From: 2-01-FULL-40-42 sp964349415
Lineage (GTDB): Bacteria; Patescibacteriota; Microgenomatia; UBA1406; GWC2-37-13
Assembly: GCA_964349415.1 (NCBI GenBank)
Contig: CAYGGJ010000006.1
Coordinates: forward strand, 1-24,709
Direction of reading: 5' to 3'
DNA: 24,709 nt
The position numbers and the translations under genes were made by a program. The notes beneath the pieces were generated by a model. It had not been told where the DNA came from. It saw only the letters and a program-made list of their open reading frames with translations, and made no database searches. Below, piece after piece: positions 6,921 through 13,060 of the stretch; positions within the stretch are counted from its first letter, which is position 1, and every line of letters begins with the position of its first letter.

Positions 6921-7604
6921 TTAACTACAAGGATGGTCAAAATGAGGATAGGGGACAAGAGGAGGGACAAACTCAACTAATTCAGTATCCGGATCAAAAC
7001 GTCTAATTTCACGGGCATCTACTTTCAGAGTCTTATAGCATTCATTATCAAGTGAACTTTCAATTCCGTGTGGAAATCTTCCCATCAACGACTGTTGCTC
7101 TTCGGTCGGGCAGAACTCGATTTCCAGATCTTTAGCAGCTTCTTCCCACCATGCTAAAAATTCAGCCTGCATTAAAACCGCGCGCTGATCTGATTCTTCT
7201 TCGTTTGGGTCTAGACCCATATACTGATCACGCAACTTGCTCCCCAGAAAAACCGCAAAATATAAAATTTCCGACGGATCGTGCTCTGCAACATGAATGA
7301 AGTCTATCGGCAATTGAATCTGCATCCTCTTATCGCCTAAGACAATGGTGTCGGGATCGTCCAATCCCTCATAGGGAATTATAGAAAATTCCAGGTCTCC
7401 TCTTACGATATATCTTGATCCAATATCTCCAAGCTCCTGCATTTTTTTATTGGGGGTTAAACCGCAGGGATGTTTTAGAAAGTTGAAGCTTAGATTTAAA
7501 ATCTGCTCAGAAGTTGTGAAGACCTCTTCAAGACCGTCTACTTCAGGTGAAGATGTAAATTTTTGAAAATTCCGGCCAAAGACGCGCTCGGATTCAAGCG
7601 ACAT
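6921..7604 (-). CDS. Unknown acidic soluble protein
   Basis: I do not recognise this 227-residue protein. It is soluble, rich in Asp and Glu, with no signal peptide or membrane segment. Notable features are an amphipathic helix near residues 30-45 (TSEQILNLSFNFLKH), a strand-rich part near 63-108, and a helix FAVFLGSKLRDQYMG near 116-130. A predicted helix at 139-160 (DQRAVLMQAEFLAWWEEAAK) and a proline-rich C-terminus follow. No catalytic motif is evident. It converges with the IMP cyclohydrolase-like gene (20-base gap) and follows the hydrolase gene by 23 bases. It has its own -10 box (TGA TACAAT) ending 6 bases before the ATG, which supports it as real and leaderless. Confidence 0.72.
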   Translation of the reverse strand: MSLESERVFGRNFQKFTSSPEVDGLEEVFTTSEQILNLSFNFLKHPCGLTPNKKMQELGDIGSRYIVRGDLEFSIIPYEGLDDPDTIVLGDKRMQIQLPIDFIHVAEHDPSEILYFAVFLGSKLRDQYMGLDPNEEESDQRAVLMQAEFLAWWEEAAKDLEIEFCPTEEQQSLMGRFPHGIESSLDNECYKTLKVDAREIRRFDPDTELVEFVPPLVPYPHFDHPCS

Positions 7605-7610
7605 TCCGAT

Positions 7611-7619
7611 ATTGTATCA
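7611..7619 (-). promoter_or_regulatory. Extended -10 promoter of the unknown acidic protein gene
   Basis: The minus strand reads TGA then TACAAT (7611-7616), ending 6 bases before the ATG at 7604. It sits within the 23-base space after the upstream hydrolase gene. Confidence 0.55.
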
Positions 7620-7627
7620 GATTTTTA

Positions 7628-8671
7628 TTATTTCAAGTGTCTGTCGAAAAACTCAATAGACCGTTGCATCGCGGTATTAAAGCTCTGTGAGAGATTGTGA
7701 TCATCACCAGTATAAACAAATAGTTCGACCGGCTTTCCTGCTTTCTTCATCTGCTTTTCAAGAATCTCTGAAAACTCAACCGGTACCGAAGTATCTGCCG
7801 TACCATGATGGAGTTGGAGCGGACCTGATATGTCCTTTAAGTATGAATTGGCTGATATTGAATTCCAGAACTCCGGATTTTTTTCAGGCTCACCAAATTC
7901 TTCAAGCAATGCCTGACGCCATCCCCGCATTGCACCCGGAATAGTAGGACGGGGAGGAGTTCTTCTCCAGCGGTTAAGAAGGTCGGGATAGGAAGCTACC
8001 ACGCCCGCCCAGATCACACCGGCCTTTATGTCCTGCCTTGCAACCATACTCCGGAGCGTCAAAAAACCTCCAAGCGAGTGTCCCCACATGCCAATCTTAT
8101 CGGGATTAACATCTTTGTATTTCTTAACCACGTTGGTTGCATTTAAAACGTCGCTTGCATACGCATTTGATCCATATGCTCCCGAAGGCTCTCCTTCCGA
8201 ACGGTCATGTCCGCGGTAGTCTGGACGGAAAACGACGTAGCCGTTTCTCGCAAACCCATCAACATATGCGACATATCTCTCTGTAGTTTTATATTGAGTA
8301 GGGGGAATATACCCGTGGTTGAAAATAATTGCAGGCCATCCCTCTTTGGGCTTGTCGCCATTGGGCACCGTCAGCAATCCATAAATCTTTAGGCCTTCAG
8401 ACCTATAGGAAATGTAGTATCTGGAATAATTTGAGCCTGTAGTCAACGTCTCTTCTATGACGATATTCCCCTCGTCATATTTGAGATTTTTTAAGTTATG
8501 TATGGAAAGGGGTGTGAAAGTTTGGACCATTTCTCCTGCCTGGTCTTCAATGACTTCCTTCATCTGTTGGATAGATGAAGGCATGGATTTTTTTGAACCC
8601 AGACTGTAGTAAAGTAGTCCTGCGGCAGCCACTGCCACCGCTAAAATGACTAAAGTTTTTCCAAAAGACAT
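7628..8671 (-). CDS. Membrane-anchored alpha/beta hydrolase, prolyl-oligopeptidase-like (S9 clan)
   Basis: A 347-residue serine hydrolase, probably a peptidase or esterase outside the membrane. An N-terminal hydrophobic helix (residues 5-24) with no clear cleavage site should anchor it. The hydrolase domain starts near residue 85. The oxyanion region is FNHGYIPP near 118-124. The nucleophile is Ser199 in GMWGHSLGG, the acid is Asp293 (HHGTADTSVP), and the base is His325 (GDDHNLS), giving a complete triad in family order. The RPDYRGHDRS segment near 149-158 is typical of S9-like and acetyl-xylan-esterase-like hydrolases. The substrate cannot be told from sequence. The gene diverges from the C39-like gene across 59 bases holding two back-to-back extended -10 boxes. 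Confidence 0.88.
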   Translation of the reverse strand: MSFGKTLVILAVAVAAAGLLYYSLGSKKSMPSSIQQMKEVIEDQAGEMVQTFTPLSIHNLKNLKYDEGNIVIEETLTTGSNYSRYYISYRSEGLKIYGLLTVPNGDKPKEGWPAIIFNHGYIPPTQYKTTERYVAYVDGFARNGYVVFRPDYRGHDRSEGEPSGAYGSNAYASDVLNATNVVKKYKDVNPDKIGMWGHSLGGFLTLRSMVARQDIKAGVIWAGVVASYPDLLNRWRRTPPRPTIPGAMRGWRQALLEEFGEPEKNPEFWNSISANSYLKDISGPLQLHHGTADTSVPVEFSEILEKQMKKAGKPVELFVYTGDDHNLSQSFNTAMQRSIEFFDRHLK

Positions 8672-8677
8672 ATCTTA

Positions 8678-8686
8678 ATTTTACCA
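8678..8686 (-). promoter_or_regulatory. Extended -10 promoter of the anchored hydrolase gene
   Basis: The minus strand reads TGG then TAAAAT (8678-8683), ending exactly 6 bases before the ATG at 8671. It is the left half of a divergent promoter pair. Confidence 0.55.
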
Positions 8687-8712
8687 AACGGGTGGAGTAG
8701 CGCCGTCTAAAT

Positions 8713-8721
8713 TGATAAAAT
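8713..8721 (+). promoter_or_regulatory. Extended -10 promoter of the C39-like/TPR gene
   Basis: TGA then TAAAAT (8716-8721), 9 bases before the ATG at 8731. It is the right half of the divergent pair with the hydrolase promoter. Confidence 0.5.
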
Positions 8722-8730
8722 GAACGCTCT

Positions 8731-9816
8731 ATGGAAAGAAGGGTCTATTTAGCTGCAACCGGAGTTTTTGCAATTTCTCTTGCCCTGCTTGGTTTTATAT
8801 TACTTAATAAACCCGATTCTAATAATGAACTGAGGTCTGTTTTTCCTGCAGTTTTGCCAACCACTGGTCCATCCATAGTTCCGACACAGAAACCACTTCC
8901 TCCAACACATATTCTTCCGCAGGCTGCGCAGATGTTTCAAACCTTTAATAACTGCGGGCCTGCGACACTCGGCATGATTTTATCCCGGTATAACATAAAT
9001 ATTTCTCAACAACAGCTTGCGGACGATCTTAGGCCAAATAATAATCCTCAAGGTATAGAAGACGACAAATCAGTTACGTTTCCTGAGCTTGCTGCGTACG
9101 CTCGACAGCAAGGCCTTGTCGCTTATCACCGGCCAAACGGATCGATCGAAAAATTAAAACAACTCATCGCGGCGGATATTGCCGTGGCTACCCGCACATG
9201 GCTTAACCCCGGGGAAGATATCGGGCATTACCGGGTAGTGCGAGGATATGACGACACGACGCAAGAAATCATTCAGGACGATTCATATCACGGCCCAAAC
9301 CTACGGTACTCCTACACAAGCTTTAACGAGATGTGGCGGCCCTTCAATTATGAATATTTGATCATTGCACCCAAAGAGAAAGAGGATGAAATAAGATCAA
9401 TATTGGGGGACGAGGTTGATGAAAAAACTGCCTGGAGCAATGCTCTGAAAAACGCAGAGAGCAGAAACGATACTTACTCCGTATTTAATCAAGCGATCGC
9501 ATCGTACCATCTGGCTAATCCAAAAGAAACAGTGCGATTGTACGAACAGGTTGCATCACAGTTGCCCGCGCGGATGCTTTGGTATCAGATTGAACCGATA
9601 GATGCATACCGACAGTTAGGAAATACCGGCCGCGTTTTTGAACTCTCGGATCAGATCTTAAACAGTGGAAATCGGGGATATTCTGAGCTTTATGTCGTAC
9701 GGGGAAAAGCACTTCTTGGCGAAGGGAGAAATGAAGAAGCGCGGGCGCAGTTTGAGACTGCCCTCAGGTATCATCCGGAGTCTTTGGAGATTCAGAATCT
9801 TCTAAACTCGGTTTGA
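8731..9816 (+). CDS. Membrane-anchored C39-like cysteine peptidase domain with C-terminal TPR repeats
   Basis: This 361-residue protein has an N-terminal membrane helix (residues 6-25) and a Pro/Thr-rich linker (38-60). A papain-like C39_2 domain follows: the nucleophile would be Cys75 in NNCGPATLGMIL, with His166 in GHYRVVRGYDD and Asp183 in IQDDSYHG. From about residue 225 the protein is helical, with TPR-like pairs ending in YSELYVVRGKALLGEGRNEEARAQFETALRYHP. The likely site is outside the membrane, processing or binding peptides. The family includes bacteriocin-leader peptidases, but no ABC transporter is fused or adjacent, so that role is not implied. The next gene's -35 box overlaps its TGA stop. 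Confidence 0.85.
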   Translation: MERRVYLAATGVFAISLALLGFILLNKPDSNNELRSVFPAVLPTTGPSIVPTQKPLPPTHILPQAAQMFQTFNNCGPATLGMILSRYNINISQQQLADDLRPNNNPQGIEDDKSVTFPELAAYARQQGLVAYHRPNGSIEKLKQLIAADIAVATRTWLNPGEDIGHYRVVRGYDDTTQEIIQDDSYHGPNLRYSYTSFNEMWRPFNYEYLIIAPKEKEDEIRSILGDEVDEKTAWSNALKNAESRNDTYSVFNQAIASYHLANPKETVRLYEQVASQLPARMLWYQIEPIDAYRQLGNTGRVFELSDQILNSGNRGYSELYVVRGKALLGEGRNEEARAQFETALRYHPESLEIQNLLNSV

Positions 9817-9840
9817 CCAATCCTATAAAGTAAGTAAAAT
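9813..9840 (+). promoter_or_regulatory. Promoter of the sugar-dehydrogenase gene
   Basis: TTGACC (9813-9818), 16 bases, TAAAAT (9835-9840), then 6 bases to the GTG at 9847. The -35 contains the TGA stop of the preceding gene. Confidence 0.6.
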
Positions 9841-9846
9841 AATAGT

Positions 9847-10971
9847 GTGAAAAAACTTATCATAACCGTTGTCGTCTTAGCTTTATTTATTCTTGCGTAT
9901 TTTTTGGCTACGAATAAACCTACGCAGCCAAGTAAGAGTCTTACCGATGTTGTAAAAGACGTCATACCTCTTCCTCAAACGAAAGGAAGAAAAGACCGCG
10001 AAATAATTGCACAGGATCTTGATATTCCATGGGAAGTCGCGTTTCTACCTGATGGGGATTATCTTGTAACAGAACGGCCGGGAAATCTTCTAAAAGTCGG
10101 GAAAGATAAAAAGATCATTAAAGTTCAGGGCGTCCAACACGTAGGTGAAGGAGGACTTATGGGCTTGACTCTTCACCCAAAATTTAAGGAGAATAATCTG
10201 CTTTATCTCTACTTCACAACCGGATCAGGAGGAAACCTCACGAACAAATTAGAGCGCTATAAATTTGATGGAAATACAATATCAGAGCGGAAAGTAGTGC
10301 TCGAGGGCGTGCGGGGATCATCAAATCATGATGGAGGAAGAATTGCTTTTGGTCCTGACGGTAACTTGTACATCGGAACCGGGGACGCAGAACAACCGGA
10401 AGTAGCACAGAACACAAAATCTTTAAACGGAAAGATTCTTCGAATAAAAGATGACGGATCAATCCCGTCAGATAATCCCTTTGGAAACGCAGTCTATTCT
10501 TACGGGCACCGCAATGTCCAGGGTCTGACATGGGATGATAGGGGAAATCTTTGGGCGACAGAACACGGAAGAAGCGGATTTCAATCCGGGTTTGATGAAC
10601 TGAACCTAATTGAGATGGGGAAAAATTATGGATGGCCAACTATTCAGGGGGATGAAGAACGGGCGGGCATGGTAAGACCGGTGGTTCATTCCGGAGGATC
10701 GGAAACATGGGCGCCGGGAGGAGCTACATACTTAAACGGAAGTATTTTCTTTGTGGGTTTACGCGGAGCTACGTTGTATGAAGCGAAACTTAATGGGAAA
10801 GCAGTCGGTAAACTAAAAAAACACTTGAAGGATGAATATGGAAGAATAAGATCTGTTCAGGTCGGTCCAGACAAAATGCTTTATATCACGACCAGTAATC
10901 GGGATGGTAGGGGAATACCAAAACAATCCGACGACAAACTAATCCGAATTAATCCCAACGCTCTTCGCTAA
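9847..10971 (+). CDS. Membrane-anchored PQQ-type sugar dehydrogenase (GSDH/aldose dehydrogenase beta-propeller)
   Basis: Members oxidise the C1 of aldoses using PQQ in a six-bladed propeller outside the cytoplasmic membrane. Here an N-terminal helix (residues 3-21) anchors a domain starting near residue 51 (REIIAQDLDIPWEVAFLPDG). Family motifs in order: EGGLMGLTLHPKF near 101-113, the probable general base His161 in NHDGGRIAFGPDGNLYIGTGD, YSYGHRNVQGL near 218-227, EHG near 239-241, FDELNLIEMGKNYGWP near 249-264, and a terminal LIRINPN. The fold call is firm. PQQ use and substrate are inferred; CPR bacteria are not expected to make PQQ, so it may use scavenged cofactor or have another role. 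The GTG start is fixed by a promoter 6 bases upstream. Confidence 0.88.
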   Translation: MKKLIITVVVLALFILAYFLATNKPTQPSKSLTDVVKDVIPLPQTKGRKDREIIAQDLDIPWEVAFLPDGDYLVTERPGNLLKVGKDKKIIKVQGVQHVGEGGLMGLTLHPKFKENNLLYLYFTTGSGGNLTNKLERYKFDGNTISERKVVLEGVRGSSNHDGGRIAFGPDGNLYIGTGDAEQPEVAQNTKSLNGKILRIKDDGSIPSDNPFGNAVYSYGHRNVQGLTWDDRGNLWATEHGRSGFQSGFDELNLIEMGKNYGWPTIQGDEERAGMVRPVVHSGGSETWAPGGATYLNGSIFFVGLRGATLYEAKLNGKAVGKLKKHLKDEYGRIRSVQVGPDKMLYITTSNRDGRGIPKQSDDKLIRINPNALR

Positions 10972-10984
10972 GTATTCGAGCAAT

Positions 10985-11203
10985 CTATACTTCTTTTACT
11001 AGCAGATAAATTCTCGTCTGAAGCGCTCTTGAAAGTTTCCCGAGTACTTTGATTGTGGGGTTTGCCTTTCCTTCCTCTATTCGGGCGAGATAGGTACGAT
11101 CAACCGCTGATAAAAAGGCCAATTTTTCTTGCGATAACTTCTTCTTTTTTCTTTCTAGTGAGATTTTATCACCAAGTCTTTTATAAAAAAAGTTTCCTCT
11201 CAT
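10985..11203 (-). CDS. Small XRE-family DNA-binding protein
   Basis: This 72-residue protein is essentially one Cro/C1-type helix-turn-helix: LGDKISLERKKKKLSQEKLAF, then AVDRTYLARIEEGKANPTIKVLGKLSRAL, with recognition helix near residues 34-44. Its size and DRTYLARIEEGKANP core resemble controller proteins of restriction-modification loci and small autorepressors, but no methylase or nuclease gene is adjacent. It is one of two genes here with a near-perfect Shine-Dalgarno (AGGAGGTGAT, 11207-11216). It diverges from the cupin gene over a 96-base space holding an 8-base-arm inverted repeat, its likely operator. It converges with the dehydrogenase gene. Confidence 0.9.
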   Translation of the reverse strand: MRGNFFYKRLGDKISLERKKKKLSQEKLAFLSAVDRTYLARIEEGKANPTIKVLGKLSRALQTRIYLLVKEV

Positions 11204-11206
11204 TAA

Positions 11207-11229
11207 ATCACCTCCTATGAGATCTTATA
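11207..11229 (-). promoter_or_regulatory. Promoter -10 and strong Shine-Dalgarno of the XRE gene
   Basis: TATAAG (11224-11229) is a plausible -10; the transcript would start near 11217. AGGAGGTGAT (11207-11216) then lies 4 bases before the ATG, with 7 bases between AGGAGG and the ATG. The leader is only long enough to hold the ribosome site. Confidence 0.6.
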
Positions 11230-11247
11230 GACCAATTTCGGAATATT

Positions 11248-11267
11248 CATTGACAAACATGTCAATG
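11248..11267. promoter_or_regulatory. Perfect inverted repeat, likely operator of the divergent XRE/cupin promoters
   Basis: CATTGACA-AACA-TGTCAATG has 8-base arms and a 4-base centre. Its right end overlaps the probable -35 of the cupin promoter (11265-11270) and its left end overlaps the expected -35 zone of the XRE promoter. Symmetry, length and place fit a dimeric XRE protein. Confidence 0.7.
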
Positions 11268-11292
11268 ACTTTTTTAGACCCTATGCTACAAT
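11265..11292 (+). promoter_or_regulatory. Promoter of the cupin-regulator pair
   Basis: ATGACT (11265-11270), 16 bases, then TACAAT (11287-11292) with a TG at 11284-11285 making an extended -10. Seven bases follow before the ATG at 11300, so the message is leaderless. Confidence 0.6.
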
Positions 11293-11299
11293 AACTTCA

Positions 11300-11632
11300 A
11301 TGAAACAGAACCTTGCGGGCATTAAAACAAGTACTTCTACCCATGGTCCTTTTTTAAAAAGACTCATTATGCCGAAAGACAAAAAAGGTAGGCTTATAAA
11401 TATGAACTATGTTTGGCTCAAAACTGGGAAAGAAACAGTTCCACACTCTCACGATGATTGTGAAGAATACTTTTTTTTCCTAGAAGGAAAAGGAGAAGTA
11501 ACCTTTAATGGCAAATCCACCACGGTAATAAAAGGAGACCTTATTAAGGTTACCTCAGGTGAAACTCATGTAATTAAAAATGCAGGTAAAAATACCTTGT
11601 ACTTTTTATCATTTCTTGTGCTAAGAAATTAA
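11300..11632 (+). CDS. Single-domain cupin protein
   Basis: This 110-residue protein is one small beta-barrel of the cupin_2 type. The metal-site residues are visible: HSH at 49-51, Glu near residue 56 in DCEEYFFFLEGKGEV, and His76 in SGETHVIKN. FFFLEGKGEVTFNG and VIKGDLIKVTSGETHVIKN are the two standard cupin motifs. It could sense or bind a small ligand or metal; nothing shows catalysis. The following regulator gene starts 5 bases after its stop, so the two are almost surely co-transcribed. The DNA is AT-richer than the genes to its left. Confidence 0.88.
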   Translation: MKQNLAGIKTSTSTHGPFLKRLIMPKDKKGRLINMNYVWLKTGKETVPHSHDDCEEYFFFLEGKGEVTFNGKSTTVIKGDLIKVTSGETHVIKNAGKNTLYFLSFLVLRN

Positions 11633-11637
11633 TTTCA

Positions 11638-12801
11638 ATGACCTACCTAGTCGAAGTGCTAAAAAAGTACTATCGCAAGGATGGAAATAAATTAATTTTT
11701 AAGAATGGGCTCACACTTAACAGATTAGCGCTCGAAATGTGGGAAAAGATGGGATATCAAGGTATTGATTCGAGCTCTCTCTCAAGAATTCTAGCAGGAG
11801 AACGTTTATTTACGGCGCCCCAACTTGAAGCATTCTGTGAAAGTTTAGGTCTTGCTCAACAGGACATTTACGATCTCCGTGAGGGACTTTATTACTCTCG
11901 ATTGCATAAATTTGGCCACTTGCTAGAGAATTTCAGACCTAGTTATGACGCTCTAGATTTTATTGATAGCTTAATAAAAATCGCTCATATATTCTTGAAA
12001 AAAGGAAAATATCATGAAGCAAATGACATTGTAGTTCCGTTGGAAAATTATTTAGGGGATAAGATCTCCGCTATGTATAGTCCCGTTCTGCAAACAAAAG
12101 CATTGGAACAGTTATCCACTATTGTTTATATAAAGGGAAAAGGAGAAATAGCAACTAGTTCATCTTCAATTGTTCTTAAGAGAATTTCACTTATTGTACG
12201 TAAATTGCGAGGTATCTTATTGGCTACCAAAAATAGTCTCCACGAAATACGGATTAATAATTTATTAACTCATGGTTACTATATAGCAGGAGGGTATATT
12301 AACTCTAGTGAAAAAGATGGATTATATAAAAAAGCTGTGTCAGCTGGATACAAAGCCTTCAAAGAGCTTCCTTACTCAGACATTGACAAACTTCTTACCA
12401 TGAGAGTTATTGCCGTTAGTACAATCTATCTACGTGATCGGCAGAATTTTTCTAAGATCAAAGAAGAGATGTCTAGAGTAATGAATCGTTTTCCAGCCGA
12501 GAGTTATTTCTATGGAACTTATCTTTACAATGCAATTGTTCGAGGAATGCTAATATTTAAGTTTCCGGAGTCATTAAAAATTGAGGGATTAGCGAAAAAA
12601 CATTTTCATAAGTCAATTGTTGGATCTCATCTCAATGAACTATCTGACATAAGACATGAGCTTGAAACGTACTTGGCGATTAAAATGGAAAATAAATACA
12701 ATATTGCAATAAAAATAGATAGAGGGTTGCAAATCGCCGGTGAAGAAAATTATCCCCGACACCAAAAAAGTATTGAGAAACTTGCTCAGAAACTTCTTTA
12801 G
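11638..12801 (+). CDS. Large HTH regulator with helical-repeat C-terminal domain, RRNPP-like in layout
   Basis: I do not recognise the exact family. Residues 20-75 look like an XRE-type HTH with a stretched first turn: LTLNRLALEMWEK, then SSSLSRILAGERLFTAPQLEAFCESLGL. Residues 90-387 are helical with weak TPR-like character (KIAHIFLKKGKYHEANDIVVPLE near 113-135). That order, an N-terminal HTH plus a ~300-residue helical repeat domain, resembles peptide-sensing RRNPP regulators of Firmicutes, but no conserved peptide-binding residues were identified. It is translated right after the cupin without a visible Shine-Dalgarno. The gene is AT-rich: rows at 12001 and 12541 have 19 and 20 G/C in 60, against 29 in the row at 9601. 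Recent acquisition is possible. Confidence 0.72.
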   Translation: MTYLVEVLKKYYRKDGNKLIFKNGLTLNRLALEMWEKMGYQGIDSSSLSRILAGERLFTAPQLEAFCESLGLAQQDIYDLREGLYYSRLHKFGHLLENFRPSYDALDFIDSLIKIAHIFLKKGKYHEANDIVVPLENYLGDKISAMYSPVLQTKALEQLSTIVYIKGKGEIATSSSSIVLKRISLIVRKLRGILLATKNSLHEIRINNLLTHGYYIAGGYINSSEKDGLYKKAVSAGYKAFKELPYSDIDKLLTMRVIAVSTIYLRDRQNFSKIKEEMSRVMNRFPAESYFYGTYLYNAIVRGMLIFKFPESLKIEGLAKKHFHKSIVGSHLNELSDIRHELETYLAIKMENKYNIAIKIDRGLQIAGEENYPRHQKSIEKLAQKLL

Positions 12802-12817
12802 TTTGCTAGCACCCAGT

Positions 12818-13000
12818 TTATTTTACTTTGTTGCCTTTTTTCCAGAGAAGTCTTGCTAAAGAAAAAAGTACTGAAACAATTGCAATCCAGGTGATAAACC
12901 ACACAACCATGACAACTGCAGGGAATGTGCCGTTTGGGTTTCCATCCATCATCATCTCCGGTCCTTTTAATCTGTAAACACCAGCTAATAAACTAAGCAT
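12818..13000 (-). CDS. 60-residue single-pass membrane peptide of unknown function
   Basis: The ATG at 13000 is the start because a near-perfect Shine-Dalgarno (GGGAGGTGAT, 13005-13014) sits 8 bases before it. An in-frame GTG at 13009 lies inside that site and cannot be used with it. The peptide has a short N-terminal part (MLSLLAGVYRLKGPEMMMDG), a membrane helix at about 28-50 (PAVVMVVWFITWIAIVSVLF) and a basic tail (RLLWKKGNKVK). A positive C-terminus suggests the tail stays in the cytoplasm. It converges with the large regulator gene with a 16-base gap. I cannot assign it; a small regulator of a membrane complex or a toxin-like peptide are guesses. Confidence 0.65.
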   Translation of the reverse strand: MLSLLAGVYRLKGPEMMMDGNPNGTFPAVVMVVWFITWIAIVSVLFSLARLLWKKGNKVK

Positions 13001-13004
13001 ACGT

Positions 13005-13036
13005 ATCACCTCCCTTCAAGCGATATTATTTTAACA
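13005..13036 (-). promoter_or_regulatory. Extended -10 and Shine-Dalgarno of the 60-residue membrane peptide
   Basis: The minus strand reads TGT then TAAAAT (13028-13033), placing the start near 13021. The ~20-base leader carries GGGAGGTGAT (13005-13014), 4 bases before the ATG. This gene is clearly led, unlike most in the window. Confidence 0.6.
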
Positions 13037-13037
13037 A

Positions 13038-13057
13038 AGAACAATCTATAATGTTCT
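13038..13057. promoter_or_regulatory. Inverted repeat over the divergent membrane-peptide / EamA promoters
   Basis: AGAACA-N8-TGTTCT (6-base arms) encloses the TATAAT (13047-13052) of the EamA gene and covers the -35 zone of the opposing promoter. A 20-base symmetric site fits a dimeric repressor. Six-base arms can occur by chance. Confidence 0.4.
13047..13052 (+). promoter_or_regulatory. -10 box of the EamA transporter gene
   Basis: Consensus TATAAT, 8 bases before the ATG at 13061. No good -35 was found. Confidence 0.5.
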
Positions 13058-13060
13058 GTT

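Noticed and set aside
11248..11267. The inverted repeat as a transcription terminator
   Set aside because: It lies between two divergent starts, has no T run after it on the relevant strand, and no gene ends there.
10985..12801. Restriction-modification locus because the XRE protein resembles a controller protein
   Set aside because: No methyltransferase or endonuclease gene is in the block.
13001..13009. GTG at 13009 as start of the small membrane peptide
   Set aside because: It lies inside the Shine-Dalgarno sequence that serves the ATG at 13000.
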